The notes below the pieces were generated by a model. That model saw only the letters and a program-made list of their open reading frames with translations, searched no databases and was not told the origin of the DNA. This document shows positions 9,755 through 18,855 of a stretch of DNA of 64,000 bases, piece after piece. Source of the DNA: Trichomonas tenax (taxonomy: Eukaryota > Parabasalia > Trichomonadida > Trichomonadidae); contig JALKBU010000077.1 in NCBI GenBank assembly GCA_023091735.1, positions 1 to 64,000 of the forward strand. Direction: 5' to 3'. The translations under genes and the position numbers were made by a program. The first letter of the stretch is position 1. Each line of letters starts with the position of its first letter.

Positions 9755-10291
9755 ATGGAAACACCAACAATAACTTTCCAAGACAAAATTGTCATCGATA
9801 AGCAAGAAGCGATTATGAGATTCGAGAGCCTTTTGTACCAGATTAAGCCATTTTTATGGCAGAGATGGTTAGCTTTTGGTATTGCGATCACAATGTTCAT
9901 GGCTAGAGTTTTGTATCTTCATGCTTATTACTATGTAGCTTATATCGTCGGTTTATATCTTCTCCAATGCCTTCTTAATTTCATAACTCCAAAAAGAGAT
10001 CCAGAATTGTACGGCGAAGAAGTCCTTCCATCAGCATCAGACGGCGACTATAAGCCATTCATGAGAAGTCTCCCAGAGTTTCCGTTCTGGTGCAATTGCA
10101 TGCCCGCGGCTCTCATCGCTATCTTCTTGTCTCTGATGCCTTTCGATCTCCCTGTTTACGCTCCACTTCTTTTCTTCTATTTCATCGTTGTTACAATCTA
10201 TGTTTTCAGAAAGAGACTCATTCACATGTACAAGTACAAATATCTTCCATGGGACACAGGAAAACAAAAGTACAAGAAGCCAACAGAATAA
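9755..10291 (+). CDS. RER1: RER1 family ER retrieval receptor
   Basis: A 178-residue four-span membrane protein. Landmarks are YQIKPFLWQRWLAFG before the first helix, the NFITPKRDPELYGEEVLP loop, the FKPF-like YKPFMRSLPEFPFW stretch, and a final RLIHMYKYKYLPWDTGKQKY. These follow the Rer1 family in order and spacing. Rer1 sits in the cis-Golgi and returns escaped ER membrane proteins by binding polar residues in their transmembrane helices. I use the ATG at 9755 (ATTTTAAAATG context). The frame is open 66 bases further up, but the added peptide is unlike the family, starts from TTG and spans a promoter-like motif. Confidence 0.93.
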   Translation: METPTITFQDKIVIDKQEAIMRFESLLYQIKPFLWQRWLAFGIAITMFMARVLYLHAYYYVAYIVGLYLLQCLLNFITPKRDPELYGEEVLPSASDGDYKPFMRSLPEFPFWCNCMPAALIAIFLSLMPFDLPVYAPLLFFYFIVVTIYVFRKRLIHMYKYKYLPWDTGKQKYKKPTE

Positions 10292-10530
10292 ATTTTCGTA
10301 TTTGTTTTTTAATGTCAAATAGTAAATTTATAAAACTGATCATAGACCTCACCATACAATGGCCTACCATTTGCATATTATTATGTCTATAAATTCTGTT
10401 CTAAATTAAGATTTTTGAAATTCCGCTGAACTACAAAAAGTGACGAAACATCACATCAAAATAAATTGATGTGTTTTAAATTTCGATAGCCCATCATATT
10501 GAGATTCAAAATATCAAGAAAAAACGAGGA

Positions 10531-10554
10531 TTTTAAATGTTATAATTTTAAATG
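10531..10554 (+). promoter_or_regulatory. Duplicated start context with a minimal upstream ORF
   Basis: The word TTTTAAATG occurs twice, 15 bases apart. The first ATG (10537) is followed at once by TTA TAA, a two-codon ORF; the second (10552) opens the 340-residue gene. If the transcript includes the first ATG it could lower translation; if transcription starts between them it would not. Confidence 0.4.
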
Positions 10555-11574
10555 CAAAAATCCTCTTTGTTTTCTTTGATTGAGATGATTCCAAATGTCG
10601 ATTCTTCTCCTTTTTGGTCAATTCTGTCAAGAATCAGTGAGTCCAGTTCACGTTGGCCTGAAGAAATCAGTGAGAATTCCAAATCCAAAATTCTTCAAGC
10701 GTTAAAGTGGTTCAATGGAAATGAATTCGATGTTTCAAAGGCTCTTATTATCTTGAATTTCTATGAAAGAGCTGCAATGGAATCAAGATTAGATTCTTTC
10801 TTATCAAATAAAAGTTTTCAACAGGAAACCAAAGATTTCTTTAGTTTAACTGTACACAATGAAGAGATGAGTGATTTGTGTAAGAGTATTTTCTCAACAT
10901 TAGCTCAAAAATCATCTGAATGTTCAAAACTGGTTGAACAACTCAATGTTCCTATTGAATCTCCAAGAAGCAAGCTTTGGGGATCAATGAATATTAACAC
11001 GCAAAGAACAATTGCTCCTCATTCATCAGTGGCAATTTTTATTCCTGAAATTATGGAAATAGAAGATACAATAAAAGACACCGGAACTTCTCCATGCATA
11101 TTCTCTGATGAAATACACCCTATAGAAATATCAATAAATAAAAATCCAATTCAAAATTCAATGCCTGAAATACAACAAGAATCACCAAAAGTCATTGAAA
11201 AAGAAACAAAATCAGTTAGATTCTTTGATATTCCTGTTGCAGTGGCTGATGTCGGGATTGAATTTGTGAATGAAGAGATTTCTCGATGTTTGTATCTTTA
11301 TAATCAGTTCTTGAATGATATTATAAATCAGGTGATTGATCAAATTCAAAAAATCCAATGTCAATATACAATTCCGAAGATTGATGATATTGATTCTGAA
11401 TCACATATAAACATAATGAGAGAAGAATTAGACAAACTTTACATTAAAACATGCGAATGCAGAAATGATCTAGTTCAATTAGAACATGTTCACATTGATA
11501 AATTTAGAAATCTTCAATTTCAATTTGAAAAACATTGGAAAGTGATGGCATTCGATGAACATGATCAAACATAG
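10552..11574 (+). CDS. Hypothetical protein, partly helical
   Basis: A 340-residue hydrophilic protein not recognised as a known family. Residues 1-150 are helix-rich, with WPEEISENSKSKILQALKWF near the start. A low-complexity, likely disordered middle (about 150-225) follows. Residues 235-330 form a second helical region with possible coiled coil (SRCLYLYNQFLNDIINQVID). No signal peptide or membrane span. The start is the second of two TTTTAAATG words; the first ATG is dead after two codons. It stands in the same direction as the kinase gene 517 bp downstream. The stop is TAG. Confidence 0.65.
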   Translation: MQKSSLFSLIEMIPNVDSSPFWSILSRISESSSRWPEEISENSKSKILQALKWFNGNEFDVSKALIILNFYERAAMESRLDSFLSNKSFQQETKDFFSLTVHNEEMSDLCKSIFSTLAQKSSECSKLVEQLNVPIESPRSKLWGSMNINTQRTIAPHSSVAIFIPEIMEIEDTIKDTGTSPCIFSDEIHPIEISINKNPIQNSMPEIQQESPKVIEKETKSVRFFDIPVAVADVGIEFVNEEISRCLYLYNQFLNDIINQVIDQIQKIQCQYTIPKIDDIDSESHINIMREELDKLYIKTCECRNDLVQLEHVHIDKFRNLQFQFEKHWKVMAFDEHDQT

Positions 11575-12091
11575 ATTAGATAGTTTTCATTCGCGTTGAT
11601 ATTAGTAATTACACACATTTTAAATTTATTCTTTGGTTTTTTTTTGAATAAATCATAAATATTCTTATAACAACTTGTAAAAGTATATAATTTTTATTGG
11701 ATATTCTAGTGCTAAAAGTATTTGATCTGTTTCAGCTTTTCGAATATTTTGAAGATGTTTTCAAATAACTTAATTAACATTGCATATTGATAAATTACAT
11801 TTTAAATAAAGAAGTAGATCTATTTCTAGGTTTATAGATCACTAACACAAGATTTTTAAAATCAAATTTATGATTTTTGTTTTCAAGCCATTTTATATAT
11901 GTTGTTCATTAGTACTACTGACAAAATATAGATTGATAACATCCCAATTAGTCAATAGTTTAATTATATTTCTCGGAATTTGAATAAACATAAATAATCG
12001 AGATTTTACTATAATATTTTGTTTTGCCGAAAATAATGATTGTTTGTGAATACAAATGAATTCATAATCAAAGCGGAAAAAATCGAAAAGC
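11575..12091. other. Intergenic, unknown gene to kinase
   Basis: AT-rich, with short open frames on both strands that are not convincing genes. ACTAACACAAG near 11840 resembles the trichomonad 3' splice-site word but has no matching 5' site or exon, so I do not call an intron. Confidence 0.4.
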
Positions 12092-15000
12092 ATGACGGAA
12101 CACACGAATCAATATATAAGTTCTGTCATTGCTGCAGTGAAGAAAGTCGCAAACATGTCATCGTCCGCTTGCATCTTTTGCTCCTCAATCATGCTTCTTT
12201 CGAATCAAATCGAAAATTTTTTAGTTGATTATCAAAAAATTTTCGAAAAAAATAGCAATTCAATACAGACACAATACAACAGACAGTTACAGGAATTCCT
12301 ACAGCATTATTGTGCAGTTTTAGGACATTTAACATCTGAAAAGTGGATTCAACCAGCGTTAAATTGGCCAACAGACTACGTTTTCAAGTATATTGAAGGC
12401 ATGAGAAAGAGTTTAACCGCGCTTTCGAAGCATTTAAACGTTTCTTCGCAAAGTTTGGAAGCAAATTCCGAACAAATCGAAGTCAATAAGTTTAATGACT
12501 TAAAGGATATGAAAGCATCACTCGAGAGATTGATGTCTCAAATAACGTTTAATGATGTATCCGGTCTGCAAAACCAAATAAACAACAAATTACACGAAAT
12601 TGATCAGTTACTGCTAACATCAAAGGTTGAGCACTCATTAGCAAGTTTGCAGCAACAGAATAAGACACAAGAAATGAAAGAAAAAGACATCGCAGATTTA
12701 TTAGTTCGATTCAAGTCAATTAACATTCCAATCAACGATTTACAGGTTGAGGACCAAATTGGTGCCGGTGGATTTGGTAAAGTTTATCGTGCAACACGTT
12801 TATCAACGAGTGAAGTTGTCGCTGTGAAAGAACTTCGTGCAGACAGGATTTCCACAAATGCTTGGTCTTCTCTTTACGCCGAAGTAGAAACTATGGCTTC
12901 AGTACACCATAAAAATGTTGTCGAGCTTGTTGGCGCACACATCAATGAGCCGTATAGAATCATCACAAGATTCTGCTCGGGAAGATCACTTTTCGACAGA
13001 ATTCATCGCCCAAGCAGAGACATGAAGCCACTCACGAGCACAGAGTTGACAATCATTGCTCACCAGGTTGCAAGAGGTATGGCTTATCTCCACAAGTTCG
13101 GCATTGTTCACAGAGATCTCAAGACTTTGAATATTCTTCTGTATAGCGACAACACTGCTTGTGTTGCTGACTTCGGTTTATCAGGAATGGTTAAGGAGAA
13201 CCAAGAGTTGTATGGTGGTGTTGGCACTCCACATTACACAGCACCAGAAGTCCTGATGCATATGAAGTATGGCCCTAAAGTTGACACTTATTCATATGGT
13301 GTCGTTCTTTGGGAGATGTTGACAAGGAAATTGCCTTTTGGAGATATGAATCACATGGCAATCTACGAGCACGTCGTCACGAGAGGTTGGAGACTCACCA
13401 TTCCTCCCGAAACACCAGAAGGACTCAAGAAGTTAATCACAAGATGCTGGAGCAGAGATCCAAATGAACGTCCTGATTTCACAGAGATCGAAAGATTATT
13501 CGAGCGCCAAGAAGTCTTCTTCCCAGGCGCTGAGTTAGCGAGAGTCAAGAATGCTCAACTTGAACAAGTCGCTCCACCAATGAACATCGAGTACGCATTG
13601 AAGGTTCTCAAGAATGCCAATGATGAACACTTTTCAGGCGTTGCATATTACATCGCTGAAAACGCTGACCAATACGTTATCTCGAAACTCAGAGAACAAG
13701 AAGTGTTCAACTCAATCATGACAGCCAAGAAGAACATCGATGCTGCTCTTCTCCTCGCCGGCACCCTCTTCACTCCATCAGAACTCCACACATTCATGAC
13801 TCATGGCGCAAAAGCGATGCTGACAAAGTGCATTCAGTCACAGCAATTAATCGCCGCTGTGAGATTTTGTCTTAAGTTGCCACTGAATATGCTCGATGAG
13901 ATCAATGATATATTCATTCCTCAGTTTGTCAGCTTCATTAAATCCAGCAATATGCATTTGAAGTGCTTCATTTTGCAGCTTCTTTCACGCGTTGAAAATC
14001 TCCAACCTTATTTGAATGACATCGCAACAACAATTCTCGATATGTGCAAGACTGTCAACGATCAGCAAACTTTTGATGCCATTGAAGTCCTCCTTGATCA
14101 CTGCAAACCTGTACTTAGCGTCGCTCAATACAGACCTTTCTATGAGATGTTAACACAAGGTTTTGTTGTCGCACCTGATTTCGTCAAAATATTGATTGAT
14201 GCAAATGATGAAGCATATTATCACCACTTAATCCTCAACTGCTTGAAAGCTCTCTCGAAGAGTGACATCACTGATGTGTTCGTTACATTCGTTATCAAGC
14301 TGAAGAGAGAAGTTTTCGAAAGACTTAAGAAGTTCGATGATCTTTTACCGACACTTGATTCTCTTATTTCTACATACAGACTTACTTCTGCTCCACTTAT
14401 TATGCTATTCCAGATAGCCCAGATCCATGACTTTGCACTGCTGTTAGCAGACTCTCCTGTACTCTTATCATTGCTGCAAATGAAAGGAAATGAAAAGCAG
14501 ATATTGCATATTTTGACGTTTTTGTGCGCAGATGAAAAATTCTGCACACAGACGAAATACATGGATAATATCCTTCAGATCATTGTCGACCTTATCTCTC
14601 GCAAGGAGATCGTCAACGAAGCAGTGAGAGTTATCGCTGCTTTATCACAGCATCACACAGGATGTCAAGTTTTAACGGAGAACGGGATTCTTGACATCTT
14701 TTCGCAGCTCTTCCTCGCTCCACAGTTTGGAGACACATCACGCGCACTTGCTGTCTTTAGGAATTTGTCAGAGAACAGAACGATCGTACCACAACTCTCA
14801 TTAATCGTTTCCTGTTTGATGCAGGATTTGACGGAATCACCCAATGACCAGAAAGCTGAGATCATGCAGACAATCATAGCATTGACAAGTATGAGGCCAG
14901 AGAGTGTACAAGAACATGATATTCAGAACGTTATTCTCGAACAAACAACGAGAACATCTCCTCCACTCATGGTTCTATTGTCTCTCAGATTACTCAACAC

Positions 15001-15286
15001 ATGCAGCACTTCGCTATTAACTAACAACTACCAGGTGATTATCAACAAAATAAGAGAAATATTGAGCGCGGATGAAGTTTACACAGAAATTGTCATCGAA
15101 GCTTTAAATCTTCTAAAAACTCTTGCGAGAAGTGTCGACATCACCGAATATCTCACCAAGATACAGCTATTTAGATACATGTCTGACATTGTTATGCTTA
15201 ATCAAGATCAAAATCTTGCTGACCAATTTGATGAGCTCCAAAAGAACTTTACCACACCGAAGAAGTTAGCGGTACCTAAGAATTAA
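12092..15286 (+). CDS. TKL-type protein kinase with helical N-domain and armadillo/HEAT-like tail
   Basis: A 1064-residue, three-part protein. Residues 1-215 are helical with coiled-coil tendency. Residues about 217-473 are a complete kinase: glycine loop GAGGFGKV (near 223), VAVKEL lysine, HRDLKTLNIL catalytic loop (near 338), DFGLSG (near 360), GTPHYTAPEVL activation segment and YSYGVVLWEML. HRDLKTLN, with Thr after the lysine, fits tyrosine-kinase-like (TKL) kinases. Residues 500-1060 are a long leucine-rich alpha-solenoid of armadillo/HEAT character. It is presumably a cytosolic signalling kinase whose tail docks partners. All catalytic residues are present, so activity is expected. The start is the first ATG. 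Substrates are unknown. Confidence 0.88.
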   Translation: MTEHTNQYISSVIAAVKKVANMSSSACIFCSSIMLLSNQIENFLVDYQKIFEKNSNSIQTQYNRQLQEFLQHYCAVLGHLTSEKWIQPALNWPTDYVFKYIEGMRKSLTALSKHLNVSSQSLEANSEQIEVNKFNDLKDMKASLERLMSQITFNDVSGLQNQINNKLHEIDQLLLTSKVEHSLASLQQQNKTQEMKEKDIADLLVRFKSINIPINDLQVEDQIGAGGFGKVYRATRLSTSEVVAVKELRADRISTNAWSSLYAEVETMASVHHKNVVELVGAHINEPYRIITRFCSGRSLFDRIHRPSRDMKPLTSTELTIIAHQVARGMAYLHKFGIVHRDLKTLNILLYSDNTACVADFGLSGMVKENQELYGGVGTPHYTAPEVLMHMKYGPKVDTYSYGVVLWEMLTRKLPFGDMNHMAIYEHVVTRGWRLTIPPETPEGLKKLITRCWSRDPNERPDFTEIERLFERQEVFFPGAELARVKNAQLEQVAPPMNIEYALKVLKNANDEHFSGVAYYIAENADQYVISKLREQEVFNSIMTAKKNIDAALLLAGTLFTPSELHTFMTHGAKAMLTKCIQSQQLIAAVRFCLKLPLNMLDEINDIFIPQFVSFIKSSNMHLKCFILQLLSRVENLQPYLNDIATTILDMCKTVNDQQTFDAIEVLLDHCKPVLSVAQYRPFYEMLTQGFVVAPDFVKILIDANDEAYYHHLILNCLKALSKSDITDVFVTFVIKLKREVFERLKKFDDLLPTLDSLISTYRLTSAPLIMLFQIAQIHDFALLLADSPVLLSLLQMKGNEKQILHILTFLCADEKFCTQTKYMDNILQIIVDLISRKEIVNEAVRVIAALSQHHTGCQVLTENGILDIFSQLFLAPQFGDTSRALAVFRNLSENRTIVPQLSLIVSCLMQDLTESPNDQKAEIMQTIIALTSMRPESVQEHDIQNVILEQTTRTSPPLMVLLSLRLLNTCSTSLLTNNYQVIINKIREILSADEVYTEIVIEALNLLKTLARSVDITEYLTKIQLFRYMSDIVMLNQDQNLADQFDELQKNFTTPKKLAVPKN

Positions 15287-15719
15287 TGTTTATTTTGTTT
15301 GTTTTTTTAATAAATTTCTAAATTTGTAATCAAGATTTTTCTCTTTTCTAAAGTTAAAGCAATCATTATCAATGCCTCTATTTATTTCAGTAGTAAACAT
15401 TAATCTATTCATCTGAATCCGTAAATGCCTTTTATTCGCTGATTTTGTCTTGGAAATTAAATATTAACCTTAAAAATTAAAATCGTTTCAGCCGAATCAA
15501 TCTTTTCAAAAATTATTTCTTTGGATGTGTGATGCAGTGAAATAACATGAGTTATAGAAAATTTTTGAGAAAAATTTATGTCACTTTGAATACGAATTAT
15601 CCTTGACCGCCACTTTTCATATTAATCGCCCTTAACATAGAAAACATTGGGGCAAACCGTTCTTCGATATCAATGACGATATCTATTTAATATGTACAAC
15701 AGAGTCCGTTCATAGAGGA
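15287..15719. other. Intergenic, kinase to broken transporter
   Basis: AT-rich and without a gene. One AAAGTGAC word on the minus strand (15580-15587) lies about 130 bp upstream of the pseudogene start. Confidence 0.4.
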
Positions 15720-16978
15720 ATGCTTGAAGAAGAGCAATATTGCACTGAAAAGAATCAAAACAGTAATCATGGTAATTCGTTTCTTGTTAATCTGAGATGG
15801 TTTGAACAAATTATACTATTAGCTTTTGTGTCTTTATCTACAGGTACACCAAACATCTTTCCTAACTTAATTGACTCTTTTGTTGATGATTTAAGGTTCT
15901 CAAGATCATTCACAAAGTTCATGTTGACGATGACATCAACATTGATGTTTTACTTTACCTGCTGGTGATATTCGCAACAATGTCTATTTATGCATTGTCA
16001 TATCTAGTTTTGTTTTTCTGTATATTTTTGTTAATGAGTGGATTTTCTTCAGGATCATTTTTTGTTGTTATTTCGCAGATTGTATTATCGAGAAACCCAA
16101 AGTTTATTAATACATCGGTATCTATAGTTTCATCATCACTTTCATTGGCATTAGGAATCATCTTTAAAATATATCTTCAAGGAACAAATGTCTTCAAAAA
16201 AATGTCTAAAATTAAAGGAGGAATAAAATTAGTTTCATTAGTCACAATGATAATAAGTGTATTGACTACACTTCTTGCTTTTCCTTTGTATAGAGTTTTC
16301 AAACCAGAAGCTCATTCTACACAGACATAAGGATTTTCAAAGATGAAAGGCATCAAAAGTTATACATTATACTTTCTTTTGTTCATGATGATGTTTTACG
16401 TGTTTGATGGATTATTATTCATCGCCTCTGCATACCACGTGTGGAGTATTTATGATCCTAAATATATAAATGCTGTTGGTGATTGGTCTCTTGGATTTTC
16501 ATTGATCAATATGACATCGTCATTGATTATTGGAACTTCGCTTGATGTATTGGGGATCAAATGTGGATTCAAGAAAACATAAACATTTGGTGTGATCTGG
16601 GCTTGCTTTGGTATGTTCCCATTGATGACTGCTATCATATTCAATAGCTCTTATTCTCGTGCAGTTTTCGGTGTCTTCTATTCTTGCTTTGGAATTCCTT
16701 TTGGGGTTGGCCTTGCGAACATTCCAGCAATTACTGCTGAGTTGTTTGGAAACAACCAATATGGTTTTGCGTTCGGCATAATACAATTAGGATCGATTGT
16801 TTCAGCTTTATCGACATTATCAATCATGGATCCTCTAAAAAAAGGCGGAATAACAGGAATTTTCATTTTCGCATTCATTGCTCATTTGTTTTTTGGAATT
16901 GGCCTAATATTCATGAAGAAGACAAACAGCAATGAGATAAACAGTAATAGTGCTCTTAAGCTTGGAATACTTTCATAA
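15720..16978 (+). pseudogene. Broken MFS transporter (nodulin-like/monocarboxylate-like)
   Basis: Four open pieces together resemble one 12-span carrier of about 420 codons. The first (15720-15968) is in one frame; the rest (from 15965) is in another, so there is a frameshift near 15960 with apparent loss of part of the second and third helices. In-frame TAA stops then interrupt at 16328 and 16580. Landmarks are LSTGTPNIFPNLIDSF near the start and the late loop ITAELFGNNQYGFAFGI, which is characteristic of nodulin-like and related MFS proteins. Three independent breaks make function very unlikely. The frame between breaks is well kept, so decay looks recent. Confidence 0.8.
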
Positions 16979-17489
16979 AATTGATCTAAACATGAATTTT
17001 GATAATTTGAAAAATAAGGCTGTTTTCATTTCACAATTTAATCTTGATAATAAATAGAAACATCTCGACCATATAAGCTACATCAATAATGCATAAGTAA
17101 TACTATATCATTATGCATATTTTAAACTATTAGGATAATTAAACACCGAGAAATCCCAATCTAAATCGATTGATTTTCGATCAATTTCAATGCTCAATAA
17201 AAAACTTGAATGGCAAAAGAAATCAAATGAATAAGATCGATTAAGAGAATACATGTCATTCTAATATAAGTCGCCTATAAAAGAATAAACGAACTAAGTC
17301 ATGTAAAACTTCCGTTATTGAAATAAAGTGATTGAAATTAACACGGACTGGGACAAAATAGAACAACGTGCTTTTCTGACATATATCTTATTTTTGTCAT
17401 GTAAAGTCAGAATGTCAAGATAAAGGAAAGTGACGTGTTTGCACGGGAAAAATGGAAAAGTGTCAATAGGTTGAAATGGATTGAACTCA

Positions 17490-17640
17490 ATGTTGGAAGC
17501 CAAAGAAGACTTCATTATGAGTAGTTGTGGCCTTATAGTGAAGGATGTTATTTGTGCTATCAGCATCCTGACGATAGCACATCATCCATTTCTCTTTGCT
17601 CATTGCAAGTTTTTGTTGCACTCCAAACCTAATAAAACCA
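17490..17640. ncRNA. Candidate structured non-coding RNA
   Basis: A nested stem-loop: GGATG (17543) pairs with CATCC (17583), and inside it TGTGCTATC (17553) pairs perfectly with GATAGCACA (17573) around an 11-base loop. About 35 bases on, GTTT and AAAC flank TTGCACTCC (near 17620-17632), which resembles the U1A-binding loop of U1 snRNA. Motifs TGTCATGTAAA (17396) and AAAGTGAC (17427) lie just upstream on the plus strand. I could not identify a U1 5' end or an Sm site, so the class and exact ends are unknown. Confidence 0.3.
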
Positions 17641-17827
17641 AGAAACTCGATCGAAATTATCCCTTCTTGCATGGTAAATATGAATTATAAACGAATAATT
17701 TGAAGATAAAAATAAAAATTTAGTTAAAAATGAATTTTACAAAGAATATAAGGATCAAATTGAGAATCTAAATAATATAAATCAATATATAAAATGAAAG
17801 TAACATGAAAACATTATCTAATTCATG

Positions 17828-17847
17828 ATTCATAATTAATTATGAAT
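17828..17847. repeat. Perfect 20-base AT palindrome
   Basis: ATTCATAATT followed by its exact reverse complement, with no spacer, in an otherwise anonymous AT-rich stretch. Confidence 0.6.
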
Positions 17848-18220
17848 TTAATGATATATTAATAATTATGAGAATAAGTAATAATATGAAAATAATCTTG
17901 TAATGAAAAAGGTATCTGTGAAAAATAAAAAATAGAAAAAAATAATAATTTTTTAATATCAAAAGTGAAAATGTAATGTGTATTAAAAATTGAATCAATA
18001 AGTGGATTCTTGCTAGGGCCTGGCCTGGCCACTCGAGGGCTTTGGAAGTCTCAGGCCAACCTCGAACAATGACATTCTCGCAACAATTTAACCATGCATA
18101 AATATCGTTGTTTTCTTACCAATTAGGTATATGCTCGTTGATGATAGAGTTGTGGCTCGTCAACAACACTAACCTGGATGTATTTGTTAGACTACAAAGA
18201 TATTTATGACACTTTTTATA

Positions 18221-18293
18221 AAGGTGACAATTTGCCCGCGCAGAAAGTGACAATTTATTTTTAAAAGTGACTTTAAGGTTCGCACGTCACTTT
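18221..18293. promoter_or_regulatory. Cluster of AAAGTGAC words
   Basis: AAGGTGAC (18221), AAAGTGAC (18244 and 18264) and its reverse complement GTCACTTT (18286) occur within 73 bases; a related TTCACTTTT follows at 18300. The cluster is about 560 bp upstream of the TOR start and about 160 bp from a GC-rich island. Single copies of the word occur close to the starts of other genes (51041, 52863), suggesting a promoter element. Confidence 0.45.
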
Positions 18294-18855
18294 TTGATGT
18301 TCACTTTTGTCATAGACTCAAATTAACACGAGTAAATTCAATGACAAATGTTACTCTCAGAATAATATCCAAGATCTCTGTAATTTGATATCACTATACA
18401 AAAGCAATGACATTGCAAATAGCGATATTTCGGTTAATGCTTTGAATCAATTTTTATCAAATTTCAAGATCATTTTGCTTTATTAGCTTCCACAGATCAC
18501 CTCAGATAGGCATGGACACATAGAATTCACGAAGAATAGTGATAAAACATATTTTTCGACCTTAAAATGATATTCTGCCAAAAAAATTATAGGTATTTGT
18601 CAAAAATTCGCCTGCAAAAAGATTAAATTTCCAATAAAACTCAGATATTTATAAAGCAAATCTCTAAATCTCAAAGTTTTCTCATAAAATCAAACCTTTA
18701 AACAAAAAAGTTAACGTAAAATAGATCCAAAATCATGTGCTGATCATAAAAATATCAATTAAAAAATCTCAATAAATGTTTTGAATAGTTGTAAAATCGT
18801 AGATTTTTTTTTCGCTAAAAAACTTTTTTTCTAACTCTCGCTACAAGAAAGAAAA

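Larger units (their letters stand above)
16979..18855. other. Long intergenic stretch upstream of TOR
   Basis: This 1.9 kb holds no convincing protein gene. It contains two TGWCATGTAAA-type motifs (17298 with one mismatch, 17396), an AAAGTGAC word (17427), a strong stem-loop (17543-17587), a perfect 20-base AT palindrome (17828-17847), a GC-rich island (about 18010-18070), and a cluster of AAAGTGAC words (18221-18293). Together these suggest one or two non-coding RNA genes or a complex TOR promoter. Confidence 0.5.

Noticed and set aside
11839..11850. ACTAACACAAG, similar to the trichomonad 3' splice signal
   Set aside because: No matching 5' splice site, no flanking exons, and the downstream gene has a complete frame of its own.
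17481..17690. Plus-strand frame over the stem-loop at 17543-17587
   Set aside because: It starts with TTG, has no family, and the sequence is better explained by paired RNA arms.
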